A stretch of 64,000 nucleotides of DNA. It comes from Hippasteria phrygiana (Eukaryota > Echinodermata > Asteroidea > Valvatida > Goniasteridae). The notes below the pieces were generated by a model. It was not told where the DNA came from, searched no databases, and saw nothing but the letters and a program-made list of their open reading frames with translations. Where the stretch lies: the NCBI GenBank assembly GCA_037893225.1, contig JAZGUH010000056.1, forward strand, positions 1,922,001 to 1,986,000, given 5' to 3'. The position numbers and the translations under genes were made by a program. This document shows, in pieces, positions 32,859-43,887 of the stretch. Within the stretch, counting starts at the first letter, position 1, and each line of letters opens with the position of its first letter.

Positions 32859-33116
32859 GGTCATTCCATAAATTTGGGGTCCAATTTTGGTGTCCCTGTT
32901 ACACAGCAACATGTATAAGATTTTGCAATTTAGGACACATTCTTTAATGCCTTCTATCTCAAAGAGTGATTGTGTGAAGCAAAGTACCTGCCAAACAAGT
33001 AAAAACTAGGGTGAAGTCAATTTTAATGATACTTGATAGAAAATTACACAGGTCAGGTGTAACAGGGACACCAAAACAATTTAACATTGTTGGACCCCAA
33101 ATTTATTGAATGATCC
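32859..33116. mobile_element. GGGTCATTCC MITE, copy with ACAT duplication
   Basis: Ends GGTCATTCCATAAATTTGG and AAATTTATTGAATGATCC. Flanks ACAT (32855-32858 and 33117-33120) are an exact 4-bp duplication. The interior matches 8200-8404 and 51833-52040. Confidence 0.85.
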
Positions 33117-33401
33117 ACATGTAACTGCAAAATTTCGGAGTGGACGTGAACTTGCCATGTCGCTTACCCTACAACCTCTGATCGTAACCCTTTGAATACC
33201 TAGATTCATGGAATGGCTTTCAAATTTTTTTAAATTTTTTTTATAAAGCTGGTTAAAAAAATATCAATGGGAAGGAGTTGGGACTTTTTGGAGGTATATT
33301 TGATTAAATTCTCCCCTTTGTTGGTTTTTACCCCTGGACTGCCCTTTGAAGATCGTACTGTATAGGGATTGTCTTTGTACATCAGGACGAATATTCAACA
33401 C
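33117..33401. other. Non-coding stretch
   Basis: Unique sequence between two MITEs; no exon or other element seen. Confidence 0.35.
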
Positions 33402-33900
33402 TTAAGGTAGTGTACACGATTGGTAATCCTCCCAATTTTTTTTTACTGAGTTACATGTATTATTACGAAATACCTTACTTGACTTGTACAACATGTGAGT
33501 TTAATAGTAGTCTCAATCATCCTGTGAAATCATGGCACCAGGTGTGCAGTCGTTGTCAAGAAAAGTGGAAATGTATATTGTTTTCCAACGATTGCTGGCC
33601 CTCTATAACAAATGTAGCCTTTAGTCAAGGCGTGTGGCTACCCGGACGAGCGGCGCGCCCCGGACACGCTGGCATATCCGGGGTGCGTCATGCGTCCAGG
33701 TAGCCACGCGCGCCTTGAATAAAGGCTATCATCCGCCCGACGGTTAAAAACGAATGCCGTTTTTCTCGTTTTTTTCGCCATCCAACAAAGCAAAACTTTG
33801 AACAGGTCAGTGGAACGATATTTCCAATAAAAATACTAACCCCCAAATCCGCCCATTTCTGAAAATTGCAAAAATTACCAATCATGTACACTACCTTTAA
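33402..33900. mobile_element. TTAA MITE of the GGTAGTGTACAC family, type copy
   Basis: Left TTAAGGTAGTGTACACGATT and right ATCATGTACACTACCTTTAA give both inverted ends and a TTAA flank. At the centre is a 100-bp hairpin with TAGCCTTTAGTCAAGGCG and GTGGCTACC facing GGTAGCCACGC and its partner. No transposase frame. TTAA targets are used by piggyBac and Kolobok groups; I do not choose between them. Confidence 0.85.
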
Positions 33901-34480
33901 GCACAGTGCACATACATGTATGTTGGGAAGCAACACTTCAGGATGGATGCAAGAAATCTGAAGTGCAGATGATAATTTAGTCAGTTAAATTTTGTAGGCA
34001 GTTTCTGTCTTGTTGGTATGGTACATGGGTCTTGTAACATTTGTAACATCAGTTTTTTAATACAGAGGATAAAAATAGCAATTCATCATTAGCAGGAATA
34101 GTTATCACAGTGTACAATCGTCGGCTCAGAATGTATACCGCCCTCTCTGCTCGGAGCCAATTAATTGTTCCTTGTAGTATCCTTACTTTTAGCTCGGACT
34201 CCATGCTCTGAACAGAACTTGCTTGTTTTTTCTGTGTTAGGCCATCCATACATTTTCATCTACGTAATCCCTTTTCATAATACACCATACGGATGTCTGT
34301 AATCTTCAACAAATTGGAATTTTTAGTAGCGATCCCCCTGGTCTCGGCAATCTCGCTTCACGGATGTCCTCCAAAAACAAATCATCGGCAAAAGCCGGCA
34401 AATACAAACTAACGGGTGATCAGACCGATAGGCAAACGGAGCTCAGATCCGTGGGGTTCCCCAGGCGGGGGTCTCAGGCT
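33901..34480. other. Non-coding stretch
   Basis: Nothing beyond unique sequence; the ACATGT background is present. No exon supported. Confidence 0.35.
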
Positions 34481-34481
34481 T

Positions 34482-34600
34482 TCGAGACCGAGACCAAGAC
34501 CAAGACCAAGACCAAGACCAAGACCAAGGCTTTCAAGACAGAGTCTTTTGCAGGCCGAGGCTGAGACCGAGACCACAACTTCCGAGACCGAGACCCCCCA
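34482..34600. repeat. (GAGACC/AAGACC)n minisatellite
   Basis: Hexamer repeats GAGACCGAGACCAAGACCAA and on. A second shorter block lies at 34846-34875. The block at 34906-34915 ends in TACAACACTG, a hAT-like tip that also closes the GACTT repeats at 50456-50465. Confidence 0.85.
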
Positions 34601-34845
34601 AAAAATATATACAAATTATGGTGTTTAATAAAGTCGATTTCCCTGATGGGGTGTTGTGCCCTGCTTTCGATCACACTTACTTCTGTTTGTGGCGAGTGAA
34701 GTGGCGAGTGAAGTCAGAAGTTGTCCCACATATCTCTGAAATTATTTTCGAGCAAAATTTGCATTCTGCACAGTGCTTCTTCTTTCCACCGCTCTACAAT
34801 TCCTTGTGAACAGCACAACTGAGACCAGCCCTCCTGAGACTGTTA

Positions 34846-34915
34846 GGACAAGACCGAGACCGAGACCGAGACCTAAAAAAAAGGTCTTGAGATGGTCTCG
34901 AGACCTACAACACTG
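34846..34915. repeat. GAGACC repeat and TACAACACTG end
   Basis: Contains (GAGACC)n, the palindrome GGTCTCGAGACC and the terminal word TACAACACTG. It looks like the right end of an element whose body is low-complexity GAGACC sequence. Confidence 0.6.
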
Positions 34916-35329
34916 TTGAGAGCTCTCGACAATTGTAGAGAAGTTCGACCTGTGTGGAAAGTCGTAGAAATGCCTCCGGGTTGAGTTTGACCCGTGTAAC
35001 CGCGGATCGCAGTGCGCCCGGGTGCACAGCACCACACACTGTAGTTGTTAATTCAGCAACGAACAAACAAATAACCTCTGACCTGCAGCATTGTACGTGC
35101 ACGTGCACCATACGTTTAACACGCGTTCATTTCAATTGTGCATGCTACTTTCACAAGATTCTTTTTACACCGATATGTCCGAGAAAATGGGCCCCAAATC
35201 AGACAAAAGACCGACATGGAGTGAGGAGGAGGTGAATGCTACATGTACATGTACATTGTATGTTGGCTATTTGGGCTGACAGCTCCATCCAAAGCCAGCT
35301 CGACGGTACGACCAGAATGCAGTATGGGG

Positions 35330-35560
35330 GATTTTCCGATTCGACCCGTGTTGAACGGCCGGCCGTGTGTGTGTAGTGTGAAACGATCCAACAATACACG
35401 GGTCGAAACATTACACGTGTAGCAAAAATGCTGGTGCTGCGTTGAGTAGTGTGAAAAGGCAGCGTAATTGACCCGTGTTGAAATTTTAAGAAGTCTACAA
35501 GGGTCGGACCCATGTAGATTTCAACACGGGTCGAACGTATAGAGTGTGAAAAGGCCTTAT
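35330..35560. repeat. GACCCGTGTTGAA inverted-repeat region
   Basis: GACCCGTGTTGAA (35343, 35470) and TTCAACACGGGTC (35520) words occur in both orientations with GTGTGAAAAGGC between, suggesting a decayed foldback element. No coding role seen. Confidence 0.5.
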
Positions 35561-35573
35561 GTCATACTGATTT

Positions 35574-35722
35574 ATTTTCATTTTCGTCCCTACGTTCTAT
35601 TTGGTGCACCAGTCAATGTCATAAAGCTGATATTTCGGAAAATAAAAGGTGGTTACCACCATTTATTTTCCAAAATCAGCTTCATGACTGGTGTGCCAAA
35701 TAGAACGTAGGCGAAAATGAAA
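35574..35722. repeat. Foldback repeat, 149 bp
   Basis: Arms with TACGTTCTATTTGG and CCAAATAGAACGTA face each other around GGTGGTTACCACC (35648-35660). Arms differ by a few indels. Confidence 0.85.
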
Positions 35723-35955
35723 AAAAAATTACGAAAACATGTAGAAGGCATTATGTACAGTGTACTTGTGCAGATAAACTGTTATCATGGCAACAACAAA
35801 ATACACAAATAAAACCACACATTGCGATCCTGTATTTATTAATACCAAAAGCACTATTTTGATCAAAATTTTAACAAGTAGGTTATTGAATTTTTCACTA
35901 GCCCACTGGGCAACCAAGGAAGCAAGTTTGGATTGCTTTTCACTGGAATTTGTGT

Positions 35956-36439
35956 TAGGGCTGTCCTGAATTTACCGAATATTCAAATATTTGATAGTCA
36001 ACCGAATATTTGAATATCTTGTTGCCAGTTTGAATATTCTGAAAAATAAATATATACGACCCTCAGCAGTGTCAAATGCATTTTTGTCAACTGTAACTTT
36101 TTGGGGATGGAGGTTTGTTATTCCCGTCCGTAAAACCCTTGGCACTTATAAAAGAATTACTGCAAAAATGCAGGCTGGATTTTGGTTCCTTGTTATTAGA
36201 ATGTTATACGAACCCGTAATGATCTTGATACAACAGGCGCGTGCAAAAAGTGTAGATCGGGCAGTCCATAATATCGATCATGTAAAACACCGGCGTGCTT
36301 TGCGTGCAACTTTTTACCGGCATGGCATGGAGTTACATATATATGACATGTGAAAAACTTGATTGGCGAGTGTTAAATCTTCAGTCAAATCCCGTTTCGA
36401 ATAATCGAATACTAAATTATTCAAAAATAAACAGCCCTA
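35956..36439. mobile_element. AGGGCTG hAT-like element, copy 2
   Basis: Ends TAGGGCTGTCC and ACAGCCCTA. Flanks ATTTGTGT (35948-35955) and ATTTGTAT (36440-36447) match 7/8 as an 8-bp target duplication, the hAT size. The interior has ATATTCAAATATTTG and GAATAATCGAATACTAAATT. The 120-codon frame inside lacks any hAT transposase motif, so non-autonomous. Confidence 0.85.
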
Positions 36440-36771
36440 ATTTGTATGCCCCGCTAGTACTATTTCGAGGCCTGGTGAACCTGGGTTTGCAAGTGTATTT
36501 GGGTTGAAAAATCTGGGCCCTAATCAACAAGAAATGTACTTGTGATGTACCTGGGTTTATAGGTCTGAACATTTCTCCGGCCAATTTTTCTCTGAGCCAA
36601 GGAAAAACCACAGGGATGGCTGGGTGAGAAACCCTACTATCTCCATTTGTAGTTTTAACATGAGTGACTTTTAGCCTTAAACAAAATGTGGAGTGGCTGA
36701 ACATTTCATGTACATTGTTGCATGTAAATGATGTATTTTTGGACTGGATTTCTGTGATCGGGTGTGACTAT

Positions 36772-36905
36772 GGCCGTGTCCGAATTACTTGGCATTTGGC
36801 AACGGCTTGAAATTACACCAGAGTCTATGAGTAGTGGCTGAAGCCGCTACCATAGACGTGTGTGTAACATCCAGCCATAGCCAATTAATTCATTCAGACA
36901 CGGCC
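36772..36905. mobile_element. GGCCGTGTC MITE
   Basis: Ends GGCCGTGTCCGAATTACTTGG and AATTCATTCAGACACGGCC are inverted. A fragment with the same word is at about 8106. No target duplication is clear. Confidence 0.75.
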
Positions 36906-37317
36906 TTTAATAAGGCTTTGTCATCGCTGTAATTAAGATTTGTTTTGCTCTTCACACGGTTGTCAGTCTGCGCTTTCTTACGCAATGAGTTTTTCAGGAA
37001 AACATAATTCCCATGCGTTTTCCTCCCACGTGAAAAAGCAACACTTCTCCTCCTGCTTCCGGGGGACCCTTTAGTCATTTGTCCATTGATTGAGGGTGCT
37101 TTTCAAAGAACTGTTTTTTGTTTCGCTGTCGGAGACAGTAAATCGTGACGTGGAATAATCCATTAAGCTCGTGATTTATGGGGCTTGCAATTTGCACAAT
37201 TTCCTGTGTTAAGCCATGAGTACAACTCACACCACATTTACACTGGATCCAGCAAAGGTGGATCTGGTTTTGCGGGGTAATAAAACCACAGGGAAGCTTA
37301 ACCACAAATAAACTGTG

Positions 37318-37804
37318 CCGCGTTTACACTAGATACTGATCATGCTTCGAACACAAGTTTTTGCCAGAAATTAAATGATCCCTTAGTCACGGCCCTGAAC
37401 CTAAACTCCATCCCATTTTATTCTAACACGTAACATAAATGCTGCATGTATGATTGGCCCCTCCTAATAAACACAACGCATTTGCAGTGCAACGCGGTTC
37501 CAGATGGGATCAGTGCAGCGTGCGCAGCTCTCAATAAACACAATTTTTTTTCACGGACTTTCAGGCTTCCTATAATCCACTGCGTCATGCATCCGGATGT
37601 AGTTGTGTCAAATTGCGGAGTCTGATCCACTGATTGCGTTTACACTCGAGCATTGCAGGGTCTGATCTGGATCGAATCTCCCCATAAAAGGGATCGAGAA
37701 AGGTGGATCAGATCTGGATACACTTGCGGTCGATCCCTCTTCGATCTTCCTTGCCGGGTTCGATCCCCCTTTTAATCCCTTTACCGGATCTAGTGTAAAC
37801 GCGG
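37318..37804. mobile_element. CCGCGTTTACACTAGAT MITE
   Basis: Perfect 17-bp inverted ends: CCGCGTTTACACTAGAT (37318-37334) and ATCTAGTGTAAACGCGG (37788-37804). The interior near the right end is full of GATC words (GGTGGATCAGATCTGG, GGTCGATCCCTC). A related tip (ACCACATTTACACTGGATCC) at 37232 suggests a second partial copy next to it. Confidence 0.8.
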
Positions 37805-38028
37805 TGGAACATGTAGCACTTTGCCAGCAAGCGAACATGAGCATTTATAGGGGTATGATCTATAGCTTTTGTAATGATCAAACACCAAAATTGATTAGTT
37901 TGAATCCAAATGCTTAATATTTATAATTGATGACTTTACAATCCTCCTGAGAAATAGTCCTGCCTGAACTGCTGTCATCTTCGAGAAACTTGTATCGGAT
38001 GATCTCCAGAAATACAGTGATTTGATTT

Positions 38029-38482
38029 TAGGGCTGTTCATTTTCTAATAATTTAATATTCGATTATTCGAAACTGGGTTGGATCGAATATTGGATAATC
38101 GGCGATCAAGTTTTTCACTCGTTGGCCGCAACTGCATGCCGCGCTGGTCATTATTATGGACCGCCCCGATGTTTTTGCATGCACAATTGCACATGTTGTA
38201 TCAAGATCATTACGAGTACGTATAACATTCTGATAACAAGAAACCAAACTCCAGCCTGTGTTTTTGCAGAAATTATTTTGTAGGTGTCGAGGGTTTTACT
38301 GACAGGAACAGTAAATTTCCGTCCATAAAAAGTTAACGTCAACAAAAACTTTTAAAATAGCATCAGAGTCGTATCTGTACGTGCATATATATTTTGTTTG
38401 AATTTTCAAACCGGCAAAAGGTATTCAAATATTTGTTTGATGATTGAGTATTCGAATATTCGGTATATTCGGGACAGCTCTA
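38029..38482. mobile_element. AGGGCTG hAT-like element, copy 3
   Basis: Ends TAGGGCTGTTCA and GGACAGCTCTA. Flanks TTTGATTT (38021-38028) and TTTGTTTT (38483-38490) match 7/8. The interior is the reverse complement of the interior of 35956-36439, so the two copies lie in opposite orientation 1.6 kb apart. Confidence 0.85.
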
Positions 38483-38634
38483 TTTGTTTTTTAATAATCA
38501 AAATATTCACATGGTTAACGTGCACAAAAATACTGTTAAAAGAGAATGGTTTTTGTTATTTTCTTGTGACTCTGATGATGGATTATAAACTCAGTTTCAC
38601 AGGTTTTATCTTATTCTTGGTGCTTTGAGAGTCT

Positions 38635-38649
38635 GGGGGGGGGGGGGGG
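38635..38649. repeat. G15 homopolymer
   Basis: Run of 15 G after TCT. Possible G-quadruplex former. Confidence 0.9.
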
Positions 38650-38689
38650 ATCACACTCGTTATTTAACCCTAGGGTGCGTGCTAAATCA

Positions 38690-39270
38690 TATTAAAAGTG
38701 TTGATTGCTGAGAGAAGTCTGCGTTACTTTGTAGTTTTATGTAGATTGTGTATTTGTGAAATAAAACCAATGAATAAAGCCAATTATTTCTGCCAGGAAA
38801 TAACAAGTGACTTTTGAGAGCTATTTTTATCAAGTCCCCTCTAGTGCAGTAGCACCACTGGGGCCATTTGTCTAAAAGTCATGGCTGTGGGCAGCAAACA
38901 AATCTGACTGTCATAGGACGAACTCCCTGGGGGGAGACTTGATTAAAAACAGCTCTCAAAAGTCACTTTTTTGTTATTTGCTGTTTTGTTGTACAATATG
39001 CAATCTACATAAAACTACAAAATGATGCAGACTTCTCTCAGCAATCAACATCGTCTTTAATAGTTAATACATAAGTGTGAGAGAAACACGGAAATAACAA
39101 ATTTATCTTTCTGGCACATAATTAATAAACATGTTATCCTTTTCAGTTCGTTTAATGTGAATCAGTTGAGATAAATCCCTTTATTCATGAATAATTATGC
39201 TGAAAGTAATTGCATGTGGAGAGCAAAACAAAACTTGATTACCAAAATAATTACTTGTATGCAATTAAAC
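38690..39270. mobile_element. GATGTTGATTGC foldback element, copy 1
   Basis: Left arm (GTGTTGATTGCTGAGAGAAG, TTTTATGTAGATTG, AGTGACTTTTGAGAGC) faces the right arm (GCTCTCAAAAGTCACTTTTT, CAATCTACATAAAACTACAA, TCTCAGCAATCAACATC) around 38890. Sequence beyond 39062 (GAGAGAAACACGG, ATAATTAATA, GAATAATTATGCTGAAAGTA) is shared with 40381-40688. No coding frame. Confidence 0.8.
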
Positions 39271-39529
39271 ATGACAAACATTAAATTTCCAACACGATGT
39301 AGTATCCACTGAGTTCTAAAATGTCAATCTTTGCCATTAAATTTCATTTCATTTTTTGTGTTCCAAATGCTGACATTTTCTCTGTTCACGGATAGAGTCC
39401 TCCATTTTAAAATGAAAAAAATAAAATTATTTTTTCCCCCTTGCGAATTAGTTTGATGCTTGACAAATAAGTCATTTTTGTTTTTTTAACTGAATTACAT
39501 ACATAATGCAATATGTGTTAGGGATTGAT

Positions 39530-39630
39530 CTCTCTCCCAAAAATTGTTATAAAATACTAACCCCTAAATCCATTTATTTCTGAAATTTTAGCAAAGCAAA
39601 TGTTTTACACTACCTTTTAAGTACAACCTA
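39530..39630. repeat. Fragment of the GGTAGTGTACAC TTAA family
   Basis: AAAATACTAACCCCTAAATCC, TTATTTCTGAAA and TACACTACCTTTTAAG match the right end of 33402-33900. Confidence 0.65.
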
Positions 39631-40209
39631 AAAAGCTCAGTTTTGAAGAAGAAAAAACAATTCTTCACTCTATAGCTACGTATAGGGCCAGTTTTTTTGG
39701 GGGGACAATTCATCCAAAATGCTCAGAAATAGAAGCTCGCAATTCTGGAGTAAGGCGGTACACTGTATCATTACAATCCCTCTACTGCGTTGGTTCTTAA
39801 ATGCTCATTAGAAAAGCATGTACAGTATGCTACATTGTAAATGTGATCTGCTGGGCACAGCAAATGTTGGGCCAATATGTACCTGTGACTGTGCAACCCG
39901 TACTTCCCATCATGCACTTGTACTGTATCTTTGAGAATTGCGTCTGTGTATTTTGGTTCAGTGTTCTCTGGAGGTTAATTGAGCAGAACTTGTGTCCGTA
40001 TACCTGTGGGTATGAATGACAGCATCACAGTGTACACACAGTACATGTAAATGTATGTATTAAACCCGCAAGGTCACCGTCTGTGCGTAAATTCTACAGG
40101 TACAACAGGTTCATTTAATTAATACATATTGTGTACATGTAGATGATGAAAAGGAAATGATATGATGTGATATTCTCGGACAAAATCGAAGAGGAATAGA
40201 GCGTGGAAC

Positions 40210-40321
40210 CTGCATTGCCATCTGTGTTGCTGAAATCCTTAGCCATGGAAAGCAGAAGATCTGATAGTAATGATTTACATACAAGTACAAGGTAGGGATC
40301 GAGTGCATGTACATTTGAATG
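40210..40321 (-). CDS. Weak candidate second exon of the THAP gene
   Basis: On the minus strand a good acceptor (ATCTCTTTTCTCTCCAG) precedes an open 112-base stretch that ends at a weaker donor (GCAG|GTTCCA). It is in phase 0 with the end of the THAP exon. The predicted residues are Ser/Leu-rich with no motif. This may be chance; RNA evidence is lacking. Confidence 0.2.
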
Positions 40322-40380
40322 CTGGAGAGAAAAGAGATATGATTGATGTCTCGGCTTGGTGAAAACTATGATCTGGTGAC

Positions 40381-40688
40381 TTATTACAATATGCAATCTA
40401 CATAAAACTACAAAATGATGCAGGCTTCTCTCAGCAATCAACATCATCTTTAATAGTTAATCCATAAGTGTGAGAGAAACACGGAAATGCGCTAAATTGT
40501 TTGTGTTCCATGAGCTTGCGTTCAATAACAAATTTTTCTGTAGGCACATAATTAATACAAAAATTATCCTTTTCAGTTTGTTTATAAATTTGAATCGGTT
40601 GAGATAAATCCCTTTAGTCATGAATAATTATGCTGAAAGTAATTGCCTCTTGAGAGCAAAATAATCACCAAAATAATTACTTGTAATT
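40381..40688. mobile_element. GATGTTGATTGC element, copy 2 (one arm)
   Basis: Matches 38998-39270 closely from ACAATATGCAATCTACATAA through CCAAAATAATTACTTGTA, with one insertion near 40489-40525. Lacks the opposite arm. Confidence 0.75.
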
Positions 40689-40760
40689 ACCGTAATTTTC
40701 GGAATATAGGCCGCACGGAGTATAAGCCGCAGCACTCAAAAATCTGCAAATTAAAGGAAA
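40689..40760. mobile_element. ACCGTAATTTTCGGAATATA terminus, copy 1
   Basis: Begins ACCGTAATTTTCGGAATATA then GGCCGCACGGAGTATAAGCC. This tip recurs at 46461. It abuts the previous element. The right end is not found, so it is a fragment. Confidence 0.65.
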
Positions 40761-41137
40761 CATGCTTCTCAAATTGACCGGATCACATTTTATTTCATAA
40801 ATATATTCATTTATATGTATTAAATGTGAATTAAAAGCCAAACTGGTTCAAGTGAAGTTTTAGTGTGATTATTTGCCGCTCAAAAATTTACCCCCCCCTT
40901 TTTGAAATTTGTTGAGACTCAAATTGAGGGCGCTGTTCGTGACGTAGACCGAGGCACCGAAATTCATGGATCGACTCGACAGTCTAGACCCGGCCTGTAT
41001 ACACACACTAGGTCTACACGTGCAATTTTGTAAGTTGCAACAACAACTAACATCGAACTTACCCTGATTTTCTCCCTTTTAGCGAAGGCTCCTCGGGGAA
41101 TGGGCTGTTTAACTGCTTTCGCCTATATCTTACTCAC
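40761..41137 (-). other. Putative first intron of the THAP gene
   Basis: Lies downstream of the donor at 41137. Includes a CCCCCCCC-TTTTT run and GACGTAG-rich unique sequence. No other exon seen. Confidence 0.4.
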
Positions 41138-41407
41138 ATCTGGGAACTTTGTTGGGATGGCAGTGGACTTGAGCATATTTTTAATGGTCATCCCAAAGGA
41201 TTTGAAAATACCAGTATCGAAACACCACGGCTCAAAGTGGTCGCTACATAACGCTAAAAAGCTGCTGGGGCCGGACCACTTTGCTCTTGTCACCTTCACT
41301 TTCGCCGTCCAAATTCTCCGATATTTCGCATCAGTTGGAAATAAATGAAGGCTTACTCCATCCGTCGTTGTTTTGCTGCACCCAGCAGCCACACACCTTG
41401 TCGGCAT
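41138..41407 (-). CDS. THAP zinc-finger first coding exon
   Basis: A minus-strand frame starts with MPTRCVAAGC (ATG at 41405-41407) and carries the THAP C2CH layout: Cys5-x4-Cys10, SLHLFP at about residues 19-24, conserved Trp residues, then LCSDHFEP with the C-x2-H pair and AIPTKFP at the C-terminal end. This is a complete domain of about 88 residues, of normal length. It ends at a strong donor, GAT|GTGAGTAAG, in phase 0. THAP domains bind DNA through zinc; they occur in cellular regulators and in P-element-like transposases. Which applies here cannot be said because the remainder of the gene is not found. A transposon terminus lies about 380 bp downstream. Confidence 0.8.
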
Positions 41408-41504
41408 GGCCGAAAAACACTATATTTTGCTCAGATTTTGGACGAAGAATTTTCGCCGTACAATGTACACAAAATGCATACCCGTGATGAATAGGTAATG
41501 TGCC

Positions 41505-41756
41505 TCGATTTCAGGATTTGTTTTTCAGGAATTTCAGAATTTTTTGAAGAATCTCTTTTGCAATCTGGAATTCCAGAGGTGGTGTCCTAAAGGTGTTTTT
41601 ACCTGTAATAGTGGATATAGACCAATACAAATTGATATTTTAAGGGGGAAGCCTTTAGGCAAATACAAACTATATGTTGATCTGGGGTCCTCGTGGATTT
41701 TTTGTGGATTTTGTGGATTTTTTTCATTTTTAGCCAATCTCACCCCTGAGATAGAT
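41505..41756. mobile_element. CAGGGGTGAGATT MITE, copy 2 (left end lost)
   Basis: Shares GAATCTCTTTTGCAATCTGG, GGTGTCCTAAAGGTGTTTTT and the right end CCAATCTCACCCCTGA with 12377-12612. The left terminus is missing. TTTTTTGTGGATTTTGTGG repeats near the right end expand this copy. Confidence 0.75.
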
Positions 41757-41819
41757 AGGGAGAGAAAAAGCAACATGTACATGTACACGTATTGGCATAG
41801 CTTTTCCTTCGACATCTAC

Positions 41820-41935
41820 ATGTAGGTACAGCTAGAGTACATTGGTGGGAACAGACAGAAAGCCAAGTTTCATGCTCAAACACCCCCTAACTAGGGGAAC
41901 CAAGCTGGACAAGCCGGTGGAACATGTTATATTTT
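41820..41935. repeat. Dispersed repeat, pair with 25240-25355
   Basis: TTTCATGCTCAAACACCC and GGAACCAAGCTGGACAA are shared, at the same spacing. No terminal structure is seen. Confidence 0.7.
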
Positions 41936-42780
41936 CTGAATGTACACGGTTGGTTCAGTGTAGGGTAGTAATTGATTCTTTTAGTTGTTAAACATGGATG
42001 CCACTTTAAAAAAGGCACGGTATGTACATGTATATATAAATATCATTGATATAATACCTCAGTTTAACCTCATCATAATGGGAAAATGAAAGGGACTTAT
42101 TTCTCCTTTGAAAAGAAACTGAGAGGGCAATTCTTCAGACTTCACTGAACTCCTGACAATCCTGACTCTTAAAGTATGTCGGTATGCCCTACATCTCTAA
42201 GGAGACACAAGGCTTGGTTTACTAAGAAGTTCCCAAGTACCATCACGTACATGTACAGATGTATGTGATACATGTGTGCATGCCTCTAATCCATTTGGGA
42301 AACAGCAAAATACTTTTTAAGATTCAGCTGTGGAGAAAACAGATTGGGGGTGATACATCTTTGTGATGCAAATGAGGTGCCCAAAGTCAAACTTGGCCCC
42401 CCCAGAGACACTTGCTGTTTTTGTACCCGACAACTGTGACCAAACACTTCTTTCCTTGGTTGAGGTGCACCTTAGGTATCCCCTCCCTCCTAGATCCAAG
42501 ACCTTGCTTGATTACATTTATTTCCTACTAGTTGCTGAGGCAGGTGAATTGTTTTTGCCAACGTTACCACGCCTGGGTCTATAGGTCTGAAAATTGGGAT
42601 AAATTCTCTGGCATCTGTTGAAGATATATAGATCATCTATTTAGATCTGGGCCCAGGAAAACCCTGAGGGTGGTGGGGCTGCCAACCTAAATTGTTATAT
42701 CTCCATCTTGGATACTGTATTTTGATTGGCCTAGAACGATCACGTGTCCGGTCTATAAAAAACGACTGGCACACTCCAAG
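41936..42780. other. Non-coding stretch
   Basis: Unique sequence with a few ACATGT words; frames on both strands at 42317-42584 have no splice support. A piece near 42570-42680 (GGGTCTATAGGTCTGAAAAT) resembles 36547-36640, so part may be an old repeat. Confidence 0.35.
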
Positions 42781-42820
42781 CATGATATATATCACACATC
42801 AGCAGCCAGCTAGCTATTGA

Positions 42821-43011
42821 GCTGTATCATTGGTACCCACGCAATTTTCACCTACACTGTTGATGGTAGTAAACTATTATGGGAGTAGCGAACTAGCTGA
42901 CGATCAGCTGTATCATTGGTACCCACCCAATTTTCACCTACATTGTGTACCATACACTGTTGATGATAGTAAACTACATATAGTGGGAGCAGCGGACTAG
43001 CAGACGATCAG
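42821..43011. repeat. Tandem duplication, 86 and 105 bp
   Basis: Two units beginning GCTGTATCATTGGTACCCAC (42821, 42907) share AATTTTCACCTACA, CACTGTTGATG and the ending GACGATCA. The second has an internal TTGTGTACCATA insertion. Confidence 0.85.
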
Positions 43012-43076
43012 CTGTTTTAGTTTCCACCGAGCAAGGCAAGTTGAACTGGAAAAAAATGGGTTTGGCGATATAACAA

Positions 43077-43230
43077 AACAATTGTTGACTGCTGTGATGT
43101 GGGATATGATTTTCTTTTACACCCTCGGGGACGCATATAGCACCCTCAGCTTCGCCTCGGGTGCTACATGTATGCGTCCCTCGGGTGTTAAAACATCATA
43201 TCCCACATCACAGCAGTCAACAATTGTTAA
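43077..43230. mobile_element. Foldback element, 154 bp
   Basis: Arms of about 70 bp: ACAATTGTTGACTGCTGTGA then TGTGGGATATGAT, facing ATCATATCCCACATCACAGC and AGTCAACAATTGT. The centre has the GCACCC/GGGTGC stem. Small differences between arms. Confidence 0.9.
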
Positions 43231-43408
43231 ATGTGACCAACCCCGCCATATCTGTTGTTGCCCTTTACCTAGAGTAGCTTTTAGCCTTGTATTGGCGACT
43301 TAAAAAAAATATCTGGAGTAGGCTTCCAGTTGATGTCATCGGGCAGTCTTCAGAGGAGACAACTCAGTGTTTCAAGCAGGCTGAGTGCCACTATTGTTTA
43401 GGCCATAC

Positions 43409-43887
43409 TTAAATGAAGTGTACACGATTGGTCATTGTTGCAATATTCAGAAATGGGCAGATTTGGTGGTTAGTATTTTATAGGAAATATCGTTCCACTG
43501 ACCTGTTCAAAGTTTTGCGTTGTTGGATGGTGAAAAAAACGAGCGCTCGTTTTCAACTGTCAGGCGGATGATAGCCTTTAGTCAAGGTGCACGTGGCTAC
43601 ATGTACCTGGACGTGTGACGCGCCCCGAATGCCAGCATGTCCGGGGTGCGCCACTTGTCCAGGTAGCCACGCCTTGACTAAAGGCTACAGGGCAGTTTTC
43701 CAATGATTTCCAGCTGGAAATCGTTGGAAAACGATAACAATTTCCACTTTTCTTGACAAGACAGCACACCTGGTGCCATCATTTCACAGGATGATTGAGA
43801 CTACTATTAACTAACAGTCCAGTAAGGTATTTCGTAATAATTAATTTAAAAAAATTGGAGGATTACCAATCGTGTACACTACATTTA
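43409..43887. mobile_element. TTAA MITE of the GGTAGTGTACAC family, inverted copy
   Basis: Starts TTAAATGAAGTGTACACGATT and ends AATCGTGTACACTACATTTA. Orientation is opposite to the 33402 copy. It has the same central hairpin (GCCTTTAGTCAAGG / CCTTGACTAAAGGC). The right TTAA has decayed. Confidence 0.85.
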
